From contig RDEW01000003.1 of assembly GCA_011109175.1 (NCBI GenBank), forward strand, positions 62,001-126,000: DNA of 64,000 bases, written 5' to 3'. Of the stretch, positions 1 through 10,769 are shown one piece after another. Within the stretch, counting starts at the first letter, position 1; each line of letters starts with the position of its first letter. The notes beneath the pieces are model-generated. The model ran no database searches, had not been told where the DNA came from, and worked only from the letters and a program-made list of their open reading frames with translations. The DNA is from Dicyema japonicum (taxonomy: Eukaryota > Dicyemida > Rhombozoa > Dicyemidae). Both the position numbers and the translations under genes were made by a program.

Positions 1-1
1 G

Positions 2-1128
2 AATATTATTGAAATGGAAGTCGAGGACATTCAAAGAGAATTGGCCGGTTTATCCCAAAGTCACTGTCCTTTTATAACGCAATATTACGCCTCATATATT
101 CAAGTATAAGATCTCTCATAGTTAAAGGATACTACATTATGGATTTCTATGGAATATATGAGTGGGGGGTCTGTTGCTGATTTATTACTTGAGGTAACTC
201 TTAATGAGGCTCAAGTGGCCATTATTGCAAGCAACGTCTCCCAGGCTCTTATTTATCTACATTCAAAGAGTGGACGAATTCACAGAGACGTTAAATGTAT
301 AAAATTAACTTAAAATGAAGCTGCGAATATATTACTTTCTGAGACGGGGACGTCAAATTGGCTGACTTTGGCTCCTGTGGAGTAATTAGTGGAACTGATA
401 AACGGAGTACATTTGTTGGGACTCCTCTTTGGATGGCACCTGAAGTCATTCTTCAGCAGGATTATGATTATAAAGTAAATCAGCTTTTTATTCTCAGATT
501 GATATTTGGGGGTTGGGAATTACTTGTATTGAAATGGCTATGGGAAAGCCCCCACATTCTGACAAGCATCCAATGAAAGCTCTATTCCTTATCCCCCATT
601 CAGACTCACCTCAGCTTCCTCCAACTTTTTCGAAGCAATTTCGACAATTCGTGGATCTCTGTTTAAACAAGGACCCTCGTGATGTAAGAATAACTTAGCT
701 CATGCTAGCGACCACATGCAGAAGTATTAGTGAAGCATCCATTTCTACGAAAGTGTAAGAAGAAACATCATTTGGTTGAAATTATTAAACGATCACGTTC
801 TAACATTTCCCCAACCATTCCATCCGATTCCTCTCCTAGTGACGATGGGGATTGTGGTAGTCTCCTCTCTCCTATCACTCACTTCAGTTTTTAATAACAC
901 TGTCCTCTCATCTCCCCCCGCTCGTAACAATTTCCTTACTGATTTCATAAATAATGTAGTTTTATGGTAATCGTTTAGTTCATGAATAATTACAGTTCTG
1001 TACAGTTTAGCGTGTTTGACGGATTGATTAGCTCCCTTCAGTCAATATCGTCAACGAATCCATATTTTAATGACAATTTGGCAAATATTATTGTTACGAA
1101 TTTTGCATCCACCAAGACATCACTATAA
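2..1128 (+). CDS. STK24/25/26: GCKIII (MST3/STK25/MST4-like) Ser/Thr kinase, 5' partial
   Basis: Ste20-family germinal-centre kinase III; in other animals it works with CCM3/PDCD10 and the STRIPAK complex in cell polarity and Golgi positioning. The window starts inside the N-lobe. Readable in order: the helix around residues [12 protein letters not shown], hinge MEYMSGGS, catalytic [10 protein letters not shown], activation-loop [13 protein letters not shown], and subdomain [16 protein letters not shown]-terminal block beginning VQFSVFDGL resembles the CCM3-binding dimerisation domain of GCKIII and ends at 1128. Introns: 104-127, 297-320, 475-497, 684-708 and 956-978, all 23-25 bp. Two frame breaks fall in homopolymers, at G346-349 (one base short) and T888-892 (one base long); the correct protein resumes immediately after each. 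GCKIII is favoured over Hippo/MST1-2 because of TFVGTP, the linker after the kinase and the absence of a SARAH domain. Exons upstream of base 2 are outside the window. Confidence 0.88.
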
Positions 1129-2640
1129 CTTGTCTTTTTAATAATTGTATTTGCTATTTAAATTTGTTCAGTTTTATCAATTTTAGTAGATTTCCGTTTT
1201 AGATTTTTCTATTATTGGTGTTTATTCGGTCGCTATGTCCATGACCATATAAAAATGTCGCTTGGCTCACCAATGACGTGGTGGCATTGTACACTGGACG
1301 TGAAAAAGAGCCGCAAACCCACTATCCCCTTCTCCTGGAGACGTGGATGATGTCGTGTATAATGTGGACCTCAAAGTTAGATTTTTCGCTTGGCAAAAAG
1401 AAGAGAGTTGTGGGTTACTAAATGACAGATGTAAAACTATGGAAACGATAAGATGTTAAAACTCAGTTGGTGATCGCAATTACCATGGTTTTAATAATAT
1501 GAGGTAAGAAATCTGATTTTGGCTGAAACTTGCGAATCAGTTAAAACTGCAAAAATCGCTTAGGGGTTTCTTGATAAAAAATTATTTTTTAAAATTTAAC
1601 TGATAAAGCATGAGAGAGAACAACGTAATTCCTTTTTGAAATAGTTTCTTAAGGGTTGATATACGGGGGAGAGCAGTCAAGCATTGGATTGTGACCATAC
1701 GAACAAATTGAACAACGAGCGATATGATCGTGGATAGGATCAAAACTCTAATGAAGGATTTATTAGTCTAAAAAAGACAAAATTCAGATGATATATCAGA
1801 AAATCAATTCTTATATAATCGACCACTTTTCTGAAAATTCAGGTTCTTCTATAATCCACCAATTTTCCTGAACTTTTTCGAAGCTTCCAAATGGCTGATT
1901 CAAGAGGTTTTTATCATTTATTGTGGCCATGATTTATCAATTACCCAAAAATTTACCTTTACTGATAAAATAGATTACGATTTTGTATCTTACATAGTAA
2001 TCGATATTATTACATTTGCACTCACTGTTAAAAAGAAGAAACTTATTTTGTAAAAAAGTTTTTGGAGGGAACATCTCAAGTTTTTTTAACCGAAGGAAAC
2101 CAATGACTAACAAAAATGTAACAATTAAAAGTGGAAGCTCAAAGTGGATCAGTCAATTGGGTTTGGTGAGGCTGGAAATAGAAAAGACAGAATAAGAGAC
2201 AGGATATGGCACAAGAAGTGATGTTGAGGTGATCAGAGAAGCAAAAAAAGTACAACAATGAGTCAGATTTTTATGTAAGAATGGAAAACATAGGATGGCT
2301 TCAAATTGACTCGAACTTCACCGGGTAGGGAAGTTTCACTTTTATCGATGTTTGGCCGCAGACCCCTGATAAGATTGTTGCAACCTCGGGTTTTGATTCC
2401 GTTAGTAGAGATCCATTCGTGAATCATTTTGATTCGTAAATTAGTGGCTCCTATTTTTGGTAAATATCTGAAAATCTGAGTTTTTATTCAAAATTGGGTA
2501 TGATTCTCTTGATATTCTAAGTTGAGTATGAAGAAATTTAATTTTATTACCCCCTGAATCACAAGAAAGAGAACAAGAGTTATCGTATAAGTTAAGTGAT
2601 CCCGGCGTCCATACCACTCTTTTTCCTGCGGTTAGTTTTG
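1129..2640. other. AT-rich intergenic stretch, no gene seen
   Basis: No open frame here matches a family I recognise and no intron-joined exons were found. The composition is AT-rich with short homopolymers. It may contain unrecognisable repeat remains. Confidence 0.5.
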
Positions 2641-2984
2641 GAGTACAGGATTAATCTCTACAACGGGGAAGGTTTCTTCTCGGGCAGGCGTCCATATATA
2701 GTTTGACTTCCTGTCCGGGGGATGTTCAGGAGACTTTTCTATCTTGAGGAAGTCTCAGTGGCGTTCCGTAAGGTATTCCATGATTGGATGGACGTTTATT
2801 GTTCTCCATTGTTACAATGTGGGACATTGGTTTTTTAACATTTCCAGTTTTCTCTGCCAATGGTGATAACGGGAGGAATCCATGCAGCAAATTCTTACTC
2901 GATACTCGGTGGAACAAATTGATTATATAGAAGCTTCAATGATGGAAGGGAAGATACTAGGGAGTATGTTCTGGCTGAATGTAA

Positions 2985-3390
2985 CGTCTGATAACATCGA
3001 ATATGAAGGTCGTGGGTTCAAATCCGAAAGATGGAGTTTTCAGCGAAAGACAATTCTTGTCAAACAGATCCCACCGTGAGGCGACGAGTCCTTCTGGTAT
3101 GTTAAAAGGGATCTTCCTACCTTTCTCCTTGACCAAATCCTCTGAAGATTGCATTATGAAAACTATGCCGCTAAAGAATGATGTGATGTCCGCGACAGTA
3201 GGACGTGGGACAAAAATGGAAGAGGGCGGACCTACTTATCCACCTCTCTTCGGAAGCGGAAGCCTGTAATGAAGTATTGGAAGATGGATTTGGTCGGCAC
3301 AAGCATATGTTCTCCCTTTGGTTACTTCCTTGGATTAGTTAGTTATGACTGTTTGTGCTGGGCTTACAATGGTAAGCCTGGGATTAATAG
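2985..3390 (+). repeat. Dispersed repeat (family C), tRNA-like start
   Basis: A stretch near 3010-3022 has a B-box-like GGTTCAAATCC, as in tRNA-derived SINEs. From about 3175 to 3370 the sequence is clearly similar to 9205-9395, for example the shared block GGATGGATTTGGTCGGCACA at 3284 and 9312 and the preceding AGCGGACCTACTT-like block. Two copies in one window show that this is a dispersed repeat; its exact ends are not visible. Confidence 0.6.
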
Positions 3391-4786
3391 TAATAATATA
3401 AAAGCCTTGAGAATACCAAATATCTTTACCAGGTCCACTTGGTGAGTGAATGAAAGGAGTAAACCAGGATGACTCCCAGGATTGAAAGCATCTTCTTCTA
3501 GGGATTTGGGGAGTCATGTAATTTTACTTCTGACGTCGTCCGGATCTTTTCGTGATGAGGTAAACGTCGTTACGTGTGACTTTCCTGGTAATACTAATAG
3601 GCAGTTCTTAAAGAACCGAGAACCACCAGGTTTAATATCTATTAAACGGACCAAAGATTTCAAGTCCGTCGGATGGCATCTTTTCATAAGGTTTCTTCGT
3701 TTTATGAGTGTCGGTGCCCGGCAATTGAAAGTAGGAATAAAATTCATGTATTATGATAGAGGAAATATGTTGTCACCCTTTTGAATAACTATACTGATGA
3801 TTTTTGCGGCTTCATCTATCGAACGTATATGGGATGAGATCCTTTGACCAATTCCATGTCATCGAAGTCAGAGAAGTTAGACCTTTAGTTCTTGAAATTT
3901 TTCGCTTCAGTCTGCAATGTTCAACGTCTCCTAAATCCTCTAAACATAAGAAGGATGGGATTATAGTGGCTGGAAAAACCATAATTCACATCCCATGTAG
4001 CAAATCCTGCTAAAGAGAATGAACATAATGTTAAATCGGAGGAAGTGCAGCTATCAGTTCTCTTGTGTGTAATTTAGGGTCATTCAGGATAATCATATCA
4101 ATAAGACCATTTGCGATGAACTCGCCTCGGCTATCAGAGGACTGTGAAGCAAGCCAAACGGGGTGTCGGGTATTTAGGTCCCCGCATATTAGAACGTTCT
4201 TTAGTGATGAGAGGCGGGGTATTCTTGGGGTGTAGGATCCTTTTAGCGGAATGTATAGGTTAATCGAATTAATCCAAAAAGACTGGAACAGCTCCATTTT
4301 GATGGTGATCTGCCCCATGATATCAGCTGAATCCAAAAGTTCTGAGGTCCGTTGACTCACGTCAATGAAGTGAATACCGTTCTTTATAATTGCGAGTAGT
4401 CCTCCACCTGGTCTTCCCTGACGGTCCTTACGGATCACTGTGTATCCGGGAAGGAATTGTTGGCCTGGATGATAAGAGCTTGGATTCCTGGATGAGAGAA
4501 AAATCAGCTCGATTTGCGGAGGAGAGATCTCGAAGTTCCAGAATCTTCCTTCTAATTCCATTTGTATTTAGTCGTAGAATTATTGAGTCTCCAAGAGGAC
4601 CAGAGTTTGTTTCATGTTGCCACATAAGATGATCAATATTAACAATGATGACAAAATGGAGTCGGAGGCACGTAGGTTACGAGAACCTCCAAATGGTAGG
4701 GAAAAGTTGATGGCTATTTTCGTTCCTTTCCTGAACGGGTGACACCTTTTCGGGTGAGCCACAAGACACCACGTTAAGCACATGGT
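3335..4786 (-). mobile_element. Decayed LINE 5' part (2A-LINE family), APE endonuclease
   Basis: Reverse-strand frames read as the N-terminal part of a non-LTR retrotransposon ORF: LNTNGIRRKILELRDL, then LIQESKLL, then a long frame (4031-4561) with GRPGGGLLAIIKNGIHF and ICGDLNTRHPVW, which are apurinic-endonuclease motifs. The frame breaks near 4430-4560, and the distal part (3335-3750) is only recognisable as scattered frames. It is a close relative of the LINE at 27.0-28.6 kb: endonuclease motifs occur in the same order. Just upstream of LNTNGIR the reading GNMKQT sits where the other copy has the 2A motif GDVEQNPGP. Confidence 0.78.
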
Positions 4787-4898
4787 TATTATTTCAAAAT
4801 TTTTGATTTAAAAATTAAACTAAATATCAACATTTTCGAAAATTACAACATATTTAAAAATTCAATAAAACACATGTTTTTAGTTACTAATTTTCAGG

Positions 4899-6230
4899 TC
4901 ATTGGCTGGTAGTACTGCTATTGTTGTTGGTGGAGTCAGAGGTGTTGGGCGGAAGATAGTAGAGACATTAGTAGCTAACGGAGCCCGTGTTGGTGTAGCC
5001 GGTAAGAATGTACTTAAGAGATATCCATTACAAAGTACTATTCACAGCACATCCAATGAAAGTACAATATTTCTGGAATTTAGTTAATGAAATTTATGGA
5101 TTTAATATGACTAAACCAATATATTATGATGGAGGGAATATTAGGACAGTTTATATTTTTATAATCAAAGATTAAAACGGCCATCTCCTCTGTGGTTGAT
5201 GAATTCAATGGACTGGACATTCTGATTTATGCTTCCTCTTGTAGTGTCCCACTATTTTAGAGAATAATTCGTCAAAAACAGTAAATTTAATACACAACAT
5301 TGAAGGAAGCATAAATTGGTTTTGTTGTCCCTTATTTTAGCATTAACGAGTCTGTTAAATATCTATCTAAATCTAGGAATCCCCACGTGATATTAATATG
5401 TCCACCAATCGATCTTAACCCCCATTGGTTGTCAAGACATACAAGTTTGTAGTTTAACCATTTTAGTGTATTCTGTGAGTAAATATGCAATGTCAATGTT
5501 CATCCTTGGGTTGGCTGAGGAATTCAAACATAAGAGGATCCCCTTTAATGGATTGTGGCCAAAAGCTAGTATTATTTAATTTTGAATAAGCCATCTATGA
5601 GAGCTTAGAATCGATTAATCAGAATAAACGATTTTGCCGTAAACCAGATATTCTAGCTGATGCTGTGGTGTCTATTCTTCGACAACCTCCTTCCTTTACT
5701 GGGAATTTGTGTATTGACGAAGAAATCCTTGCTAAATTTGACGGTATTTCAGACTTTTCCAAATACTCGTATATGGACGGTTAGTATAGCCTTCTTAGGC
5801 TTAGAGACTGATCTCCTCCCAAATGTGTTTACAAGTACTCCCAATGATTTCTACTCCGCACATATCAACCATCAGCTTTCACGTGAATCCATCGAGTCCA
5901 TTGTTGATAGAATTAATAAACTTATTGAACGACGACTTGTGGTGATTGATGTTTCATTTAATATGGTTCTTGATGGTCATAATATTTTTTAAATTTAAGG
6001 AACCACGTGGACCGTCGATGTTGAAGATGAGAATATTCGGTTCGAAAGAAAAAGTCTTGAACGACTTTGGAATTTTGTATCTTAGTTCTGAACAATTCAT
6101 CCAGGTACTTAAAGGGAAGAACATCGGAAAGGATCTGTGTTATGTTGGAACTAGTAAAATTCTTGATAAAATCCTTATTATATTGTTTAATGTCTCCAAT
6201 TCAATGTGTGACTATTACCAGCTGAGTTGA
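4899..6230 (+). CDS. HSDL2: Hydroxysteroid dehydrogenase-like protein 2 (SDR + SCP2)
   Basis: Peroxisomal/mitochondrial HSDL2-type protein: an N-terminal short-chain dehydrogenase followed by an SCP2 sterol-carrier domain, linked to lipid metabolism in other animals. Seen: Rossmann start LAGSTAIVVGGVRGVGRK, then VDEFNGLDILIYASS, CPPIDLNPHW, the catalytic YSVSKYAMSM (Y-x3-K), LAEEF, FNGLWPKA, and SFTGNLCIDEEIL. After a linker come the SCP2 elements GTTWTVDVED-like and YLSSEQFIQVLKGKN. Introns: 5062-5083, 5149-5170, 5241-5260, 5319-5340, 5445-5466, 5569-5590, 5780-5804 and 5976-5999 (20-25 bp). Problems: no ATG is in frame with the first exon (the nearest is 4874, one base out of frame); the 20-bp third intron joins to a stop unless a 17-bp alternative (5244-5260) is used; and a one-base break lies in A6049-6053. 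The order of domains is unmistakable. Confidence 0.88.
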
Positions 6231-6419
6231 TTCTATTTGCACTCTGTCACATAAATTTGAATAAAAGTAACGTTTTTTTAATAATCTTAATTTTATTATC
6301 TTATTTTCTTAGAGGATAAATTTTTTTATTAAAAAGTTATTTTGTCGTAATTTAAGAATAAAGGAAAAAATTAGTTCCACGCACGATTAATTCTTGAAGA
6401 ACAAAAATGGTCCGCTTAA

Positions 6420-6770
6420 CTATTTTTTTTGCCCAACTATTCTCTCATTACTTGACCACGCGGTAATCCTGGACAATGAGTGAAAGAGAAAAGCAGTGGG
6501 TACTATGGAGGACCACAGAAAAACCTCTCGATCCTGTTGAGATTTACCTGGATCACTTAATTAGATGGTTTAGCATTTTTCTTGGTGTTTCCTTTTTCTG
6601 GGTATAATAATGTTATTTAGTTGTTTACATTTTCTCGAAGATCGTTTTATCTAAAAATACTATAGGACACTTCCGGAAGGTGGGCGATCGCAGATGGAGC
6701 ACCCAATAGGAGTTCAGAAGTTATTGGAAGCTGAGATCACTTAATTAGTTTTTTGTTGTACTTTTTGCCA
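6420..6770 (+). mobile_element. Two LINE 3'-end relics
   Basis: Around 6490-6565 a TMEDHRK-like frame ends at GGATCACTTAATTAG, and a second, shorter copy ends near 6735 with GAGATCACTTAATTAG followed by an AATAATAAATT tail. The same C-terminal frame and tail occur at 21410-21545, and the GGATCACTTAATTAG ending recurs at several LINE ends in the window. These look like 5'-truncated insertions. Confidence 0.6.
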
Positions 6771-7120
6771 ATAATAAATTAAAAATCATAGTTCATGGAT
6801 CCCAAAAAGTTATTTGAAAACCTCGAACTAATTGGAAAAGGGTCAGGACAGTTTATTTAATACTTTCTTTATTGGTGTTCTTGGGGTCTCTTAAATAATT
6901 TTCTTTCTCCTCCTGACCTATCCATATTTTATCAATTAGCGCCAGTCGAGATTCGAACTCTGTGCATCTGGTTTCTTATTTCAGAATGCCCTTTGAGTCC
7001 ATGAAAAGGTGGACGCCAGCTTAATCTCCTGATCAATTAACCACCAACTAATCTGTACTTAACAAGACGGTTTTATTATGCAAGGTAAAATTGAGTTTTT
7101 AATGGTTATCTTGATGTCTT

Positions 7121-8526
7121 TTACAACCTGTAAGTTTTAATGGTGAAAATACCAAGATAAGAGTTTGTTGAGTAAATAGGACAGTTTGATTTGGAAAAAT
7201 TATCAACAAGAATAGGGCCGTCGTTCCAAATAAGATCAAAGTCACCGCTTCTTCTAGTATTCGGTTTTAACCTTGAAATTATGAATAAGTAAACTTTCCT
7301 TCCAAATCTATGACAGAAATTAAATCATTGAGCATGTCAAACTTCAAGTCGTAGTCTTCCTTATTGGTCGCAGTGAGGGAGGGATATCCATTAACTTCGA
7401 TTAGCCAACTAAACTGGAAATATTTTAATACGGTTTTAAGTTCTCGTCAAACAAAATATCGTATCCGTACAGTTCAAAGCAGTGGGAATCGTTTAAAATC
7501 GATCTCTGAACACTGATTAGTGATAGAATCACAATTTCGTCAATTTTCCAGAAACATTTGTTAACCAAAGTTTAAATTTCAAAATTTAACTTTCTCTGCA
7601 CCATGGACTGCTGTGAGGTACTGTCTAACTTTACTGATTGCCCATTTACACCCCTTTTCTGGATGATAAGAGGGACACAACTTTTGGATGGCCACATTTG
7701 TTAAGTGGGAGTCTACAATTGAGGTTTTGGTGCAAATACACAAGTCGTCAATGGATTCATTATTGTAGCGGACCATCGAAAATCTGGAGAAGCCTTCTCT
7801 ATATAGCCAGACTTGGAGGGGTTCTAGCTACCGAATTTAAACAGTGAATACACTAGAGACCAAAACATAGAAGCGAATGTCGAATTTTTTATTTCCAATC
7901 AAGTAAGGATTATCAATGTATTGCTGGACAATGTAAGGCTCAGGTTGTTGCCGTCCAAGTTCCAGCATCCGGGCACTTTCGTTCTATGATTTACTTGTAT
8001 TTTTTACTTTTTTCCACTCAATGATATCACGTAAACGCTTGAAGAGAAATATGCCCCGTCCTTGTGCTGCATTCGCGGGTTTGGCGATCCAAATGTTGTT
8101 ATGACATTTCTTAAAATTTTCTGTGAACATTAAAAAGTCAGACTTGATTATATTTAAAAAATAAACCGGTATTTCAAATGTGGTTGGGAGAAAGTCGAAT
8201 CTAAATACAGAATAAAGCTACTTGTTTGCGTATTCCTGATTTCCCTCTTTGAGTAACTTTTTCTTGTATCGAGTGAGGTTTCTAGATAAGAGATTTTTCG
8301 CACATAACTGAAAGATTAGTTTGATTGCCAACTTCTCCGTTATTTTTGAAGTGGCATATTTTTCCAGAAAATGCATTTGGCACACTCTGATGCATCCACT
8401 CTCGATCACACCAAAAGAAATCCCAATCATCTCTGAAATTAGTTTCTAGTCAACCCGTTCGTTGGTTCCCAGTTTTTCCGTGACATCAAAACCTGGTATA
8501 TTATTGCTTGATTGTTGCATTTCCAT
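7121..8526 (-). CDS. TTLL9: TTLL9-like tubulin tyrosine ligase-like glutamylase
   Basis: Tubulin polyglutamylase-family enzyme, expected to modify axonemal microtubules in cilia. Start chosen at ATG 8526 (MEMQQSSNN). Reading on the reverse strand: [44 protein letters not shown] (ATP-grasp core), [91 protein letters not shown], ending near 7121. This is the whole TTL domain in the order of human TTLL9. About ten introns of 21-27 bp are removed. The stretch 7540-7590, just after HGAEK, could not be joined cleanly and may hold a frame error. The asparagine region of the ATP-grasp is EVNG where other family members have EVNAS, one residue change next to a metal-binding site. Confidence 0.9.
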
Positions 8527-8789
8527 TTTACTTTTCTATTTCTAATAATATTAATGTCCCTTACTACTGAATATATTTTTTTGTCGCCTCATTAAAATTG
8601 ATTCTAATTGTCGCTTGGAGACATTAATCTTTCAAATTTAATATAAAAATTGCCAAACCCACTAATGACCTTTAGCAAACATGTGAGCAACATAATCTCC
8701 TCTTCCCAGCAGAAAACTAAACTTTGTAAAAACGTTACTTGGATATTATAAGAGACGTTTCCACCCAACAGTAAATCATTTCTACTCCC

Positions 8790-9140
8790 AATATATAGTA
8801 CCGTCAATCGGCTACTGCTGCGCGGCATGGGGTAATAACATATCCCATACCAACCTAAAGAAAATAAACTCCGTTTAAGAGACAGTAACGAAGACGCTTC
8901 AAAGATCCTCTTCGACATTAAAATCAATCCCGTTCGAGGAACTCGTGAGGAGTGCGGGAGCTCTGCCAAAACCTCTAAACTTCCGAAAAATCATTCGTCC
9001 ATACAGGAAGTGTGTCATCACTCGTGAGGAACACCGAGAAAAAATGAAGCGGCTCCTCAAGGAGGCCGGGATCACTTGACGGCCCCCACTCTCTTTTGTT
9101 TTGTTGGTGATTCTTGGTTCTAAATAAATAATTAATAATT
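8790..9140 (+). mobile_element. LINE 3' end (family W)
   Basis: The frame EEHREKMKRLLKEAGIT ends at about 9078 with the GGGATCACTT motif and is followed by an AT-rich tail with AAATAAATAATTAATAATT. Related ends (MEDHRRWM...GIT) lie at 6.5 and 21.5 kb and EEHRGKLK at 30.0 kb. It is a 5'-truncated LINE copy. Confidence 0.6.
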
Positions 9141-9194
9141 CAACAGGACTGAGACATCGCTGACCAATCCACTGGTGAAGATTACCATTTCGAA

Positions 9195-9400
9195 ATCACT
9201 TCGCCGAAGAATGAAGTGATGTCCGTAATGGTAGCACGTGTGATGAGAATGAAAGAGAGCGGACCTACTTCTTATCTCTCTTCAGAACCAGAAGCCTGTA
9301 ATGGACAATTAGAGGATGGATTTGGTCGGCACATGCAGATCTTCTCCCTTGAGTTCCTTCCTTGGATTAAATAGTTGTCACTGTTTTTGTTGGGTTTACC
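9195..9400 (+). repeat. Dispersed repeat (family C), second copy
   Basis: Similar over about 200 bp to 3160-3370, with shared blocks around GAATGATGTGATGTCC/GAATGAAGTGATGTCC and GGATGGATTTGGTCGGCACA. Confidence 0.65.
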
Positions 9401-9634
9401 AAAGATTATTCTGGTCCACCTTCGATTTCTGCATCACACCGGAAGCTTATGATCTTTCACTTTAAGGTTCGAGGGGAAATAAATAATAATTATCTTAATT
9501 GTCATATACTCAGAAATTTGTCTCATCCTAAAGAGCTACGTATTTACTCAATTACCTAAGCAGTCTAGTTAATCATCGAGTTATCCCCCTACTTAATATC
9601 CAAAGAAAGCATAGAGTAGAAAGGAATCATTGTA

Positions 9635-9700
9635 TCAGGTAGGTAGCTCTGTGGAAGTCGAACCCATGGCTAATACCGACATAAGCGTCAGCATTATATA
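9635..9700 (-). repeat. tRNA-related SINE head
   Basis: Reverse complement reads a B-box-like GGTTCGACTTCCAC preceded by GTCGGTATTAGCCAT, resembling the 3' half of a tRNA. No cloverleaf can be closed, so it is a SINE head and not a tRNA gene. Confidence 0.45.
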
Positions 9701-9749
9701 TTATATTTCAACCCATCTGTCGAGTAGTAATGTTTCCAGGAGTTATGCT

Positions 9750-10440
9750 AATTAATCCAAACTTTCTGTTTACTTGGATTATTGTTAATTTTAAAAACAT
9801 TTTTGATAAATCTCTGAGTATTCATCGTTTCCGATAAATGAATGAAATGTCTCAGTTTGATTTTGTGTTTTCCTGTTATTTGAAATTTGCTATTGAATTT
9901 TCTCGCTCTTCCCATAACCATATAAGGTTTCACTGTTTTCGATTTTCACTTAATTGGCCGCTTCAGTCTCGGACCAAGGTCATGCTTATCAAAAGAGAAG
10001 GAAGTACCGAAGCACTTCGGAGGATCGCTTGTATGCTGTAAAGACGTTAAGAATCCTTGGCCCACAAGGGATCGGTTTAATGATCCAAAGGGTCACCAAG
10101 GATCCATGTGAGACTGAATGACTTCGAGAGCGTATCTCGATAGCTGTCTCAGAGGAAACAGTTGGCGATTCAAGCGCCCTAAATAAAGTGCTCTTTTAAC
10201 TGTTAACTTTAATAAACCATTTATGCACAAATCCAGAGAGAAAAAGCGTATTTCTCTGCCGTAGATAAAAACCTCAATTCAATTGTGGTTAAAAAAGTTC
10301 TCCATAATGCGAATGCACCTCATCCAACGTGGAATTTCCCAAAAAGAAGCCTGCAAGATTTTCTAATTTTGTCGTTTATCTGCGAAAATTTTCATAACTT
10401 GTAAATAATCTCGTTTTATTACATTTTTGACCAGTAAATG
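9750..10440. other. Intergenic, no gene recognised
   Basis: Short open frames only; none shows conserved motifs or joins through short introns to a recognisable protein. Confidence 0.4.
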
Positions 10441-10442
10441 TC

Positions 10443-10760
10443 TACAGCCGGGTGGCATAGTGGTTAGGTGTCGGGCTTAAGTGGCTTAGGCTACGTATTC
10501 GAATCTCGCTGCTGTTCACCTGGTGGAAGGTTCCACGCATCTACGATGCAGAAAGGGTTTGACGAGTGACTCCGTCATCAGTGGATACTCACTTGCGGAA
10601 CCGGATTGTCTAGAAAGGACACTCACACAAGAAAAAAAAAGAAGTGAAGATCATTCCTTGGTTCTACGATTAGTTAAAATTAACTGTTCTTTACTTAAAT
10701 AAAGTGTGTGTCCTGCCTATGCGGAGCTATAAATACTATGGCTATCGTGAAAAGGCTTTA
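10443..10760 (+). repeat. tRNA-derived SINE, family A, complete copy
   Basis: An internal RNA polymerase III promoter is visible: A box TGGCATAGTGG at 10453-10463 and B box GTATTCGAATC at 10495-10505. The body carries GACGAGTGACTCCGTCATCA, then an A-rich stretch, then a tail with TTAACTGTTCTTTACTT and CGGAGCTATAAATACTATGG. A reverse-strand copy lies at 48462-48672, a tail-only copy at 12645-12710 and a head-side copy at 60975-61112. Confidence 0.82.
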
Positions 10761-10769
10761 AAAAAAATG

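Noticed and set aside
2-1128. Hippo/MST1-2 kinase as the identity of the first gene
   Set aside because: The C-terminal block looks like the CCM3-binding domain of GCKIII, and no SARAH domain is present.
10453-10520. Apparent tRNA gene with A and B boxes
   Set aside because: No acceptor stem can be formed, and downstream body and tail are repeated at 48.5, 12.6 and 61 kb, so it is a SINE.
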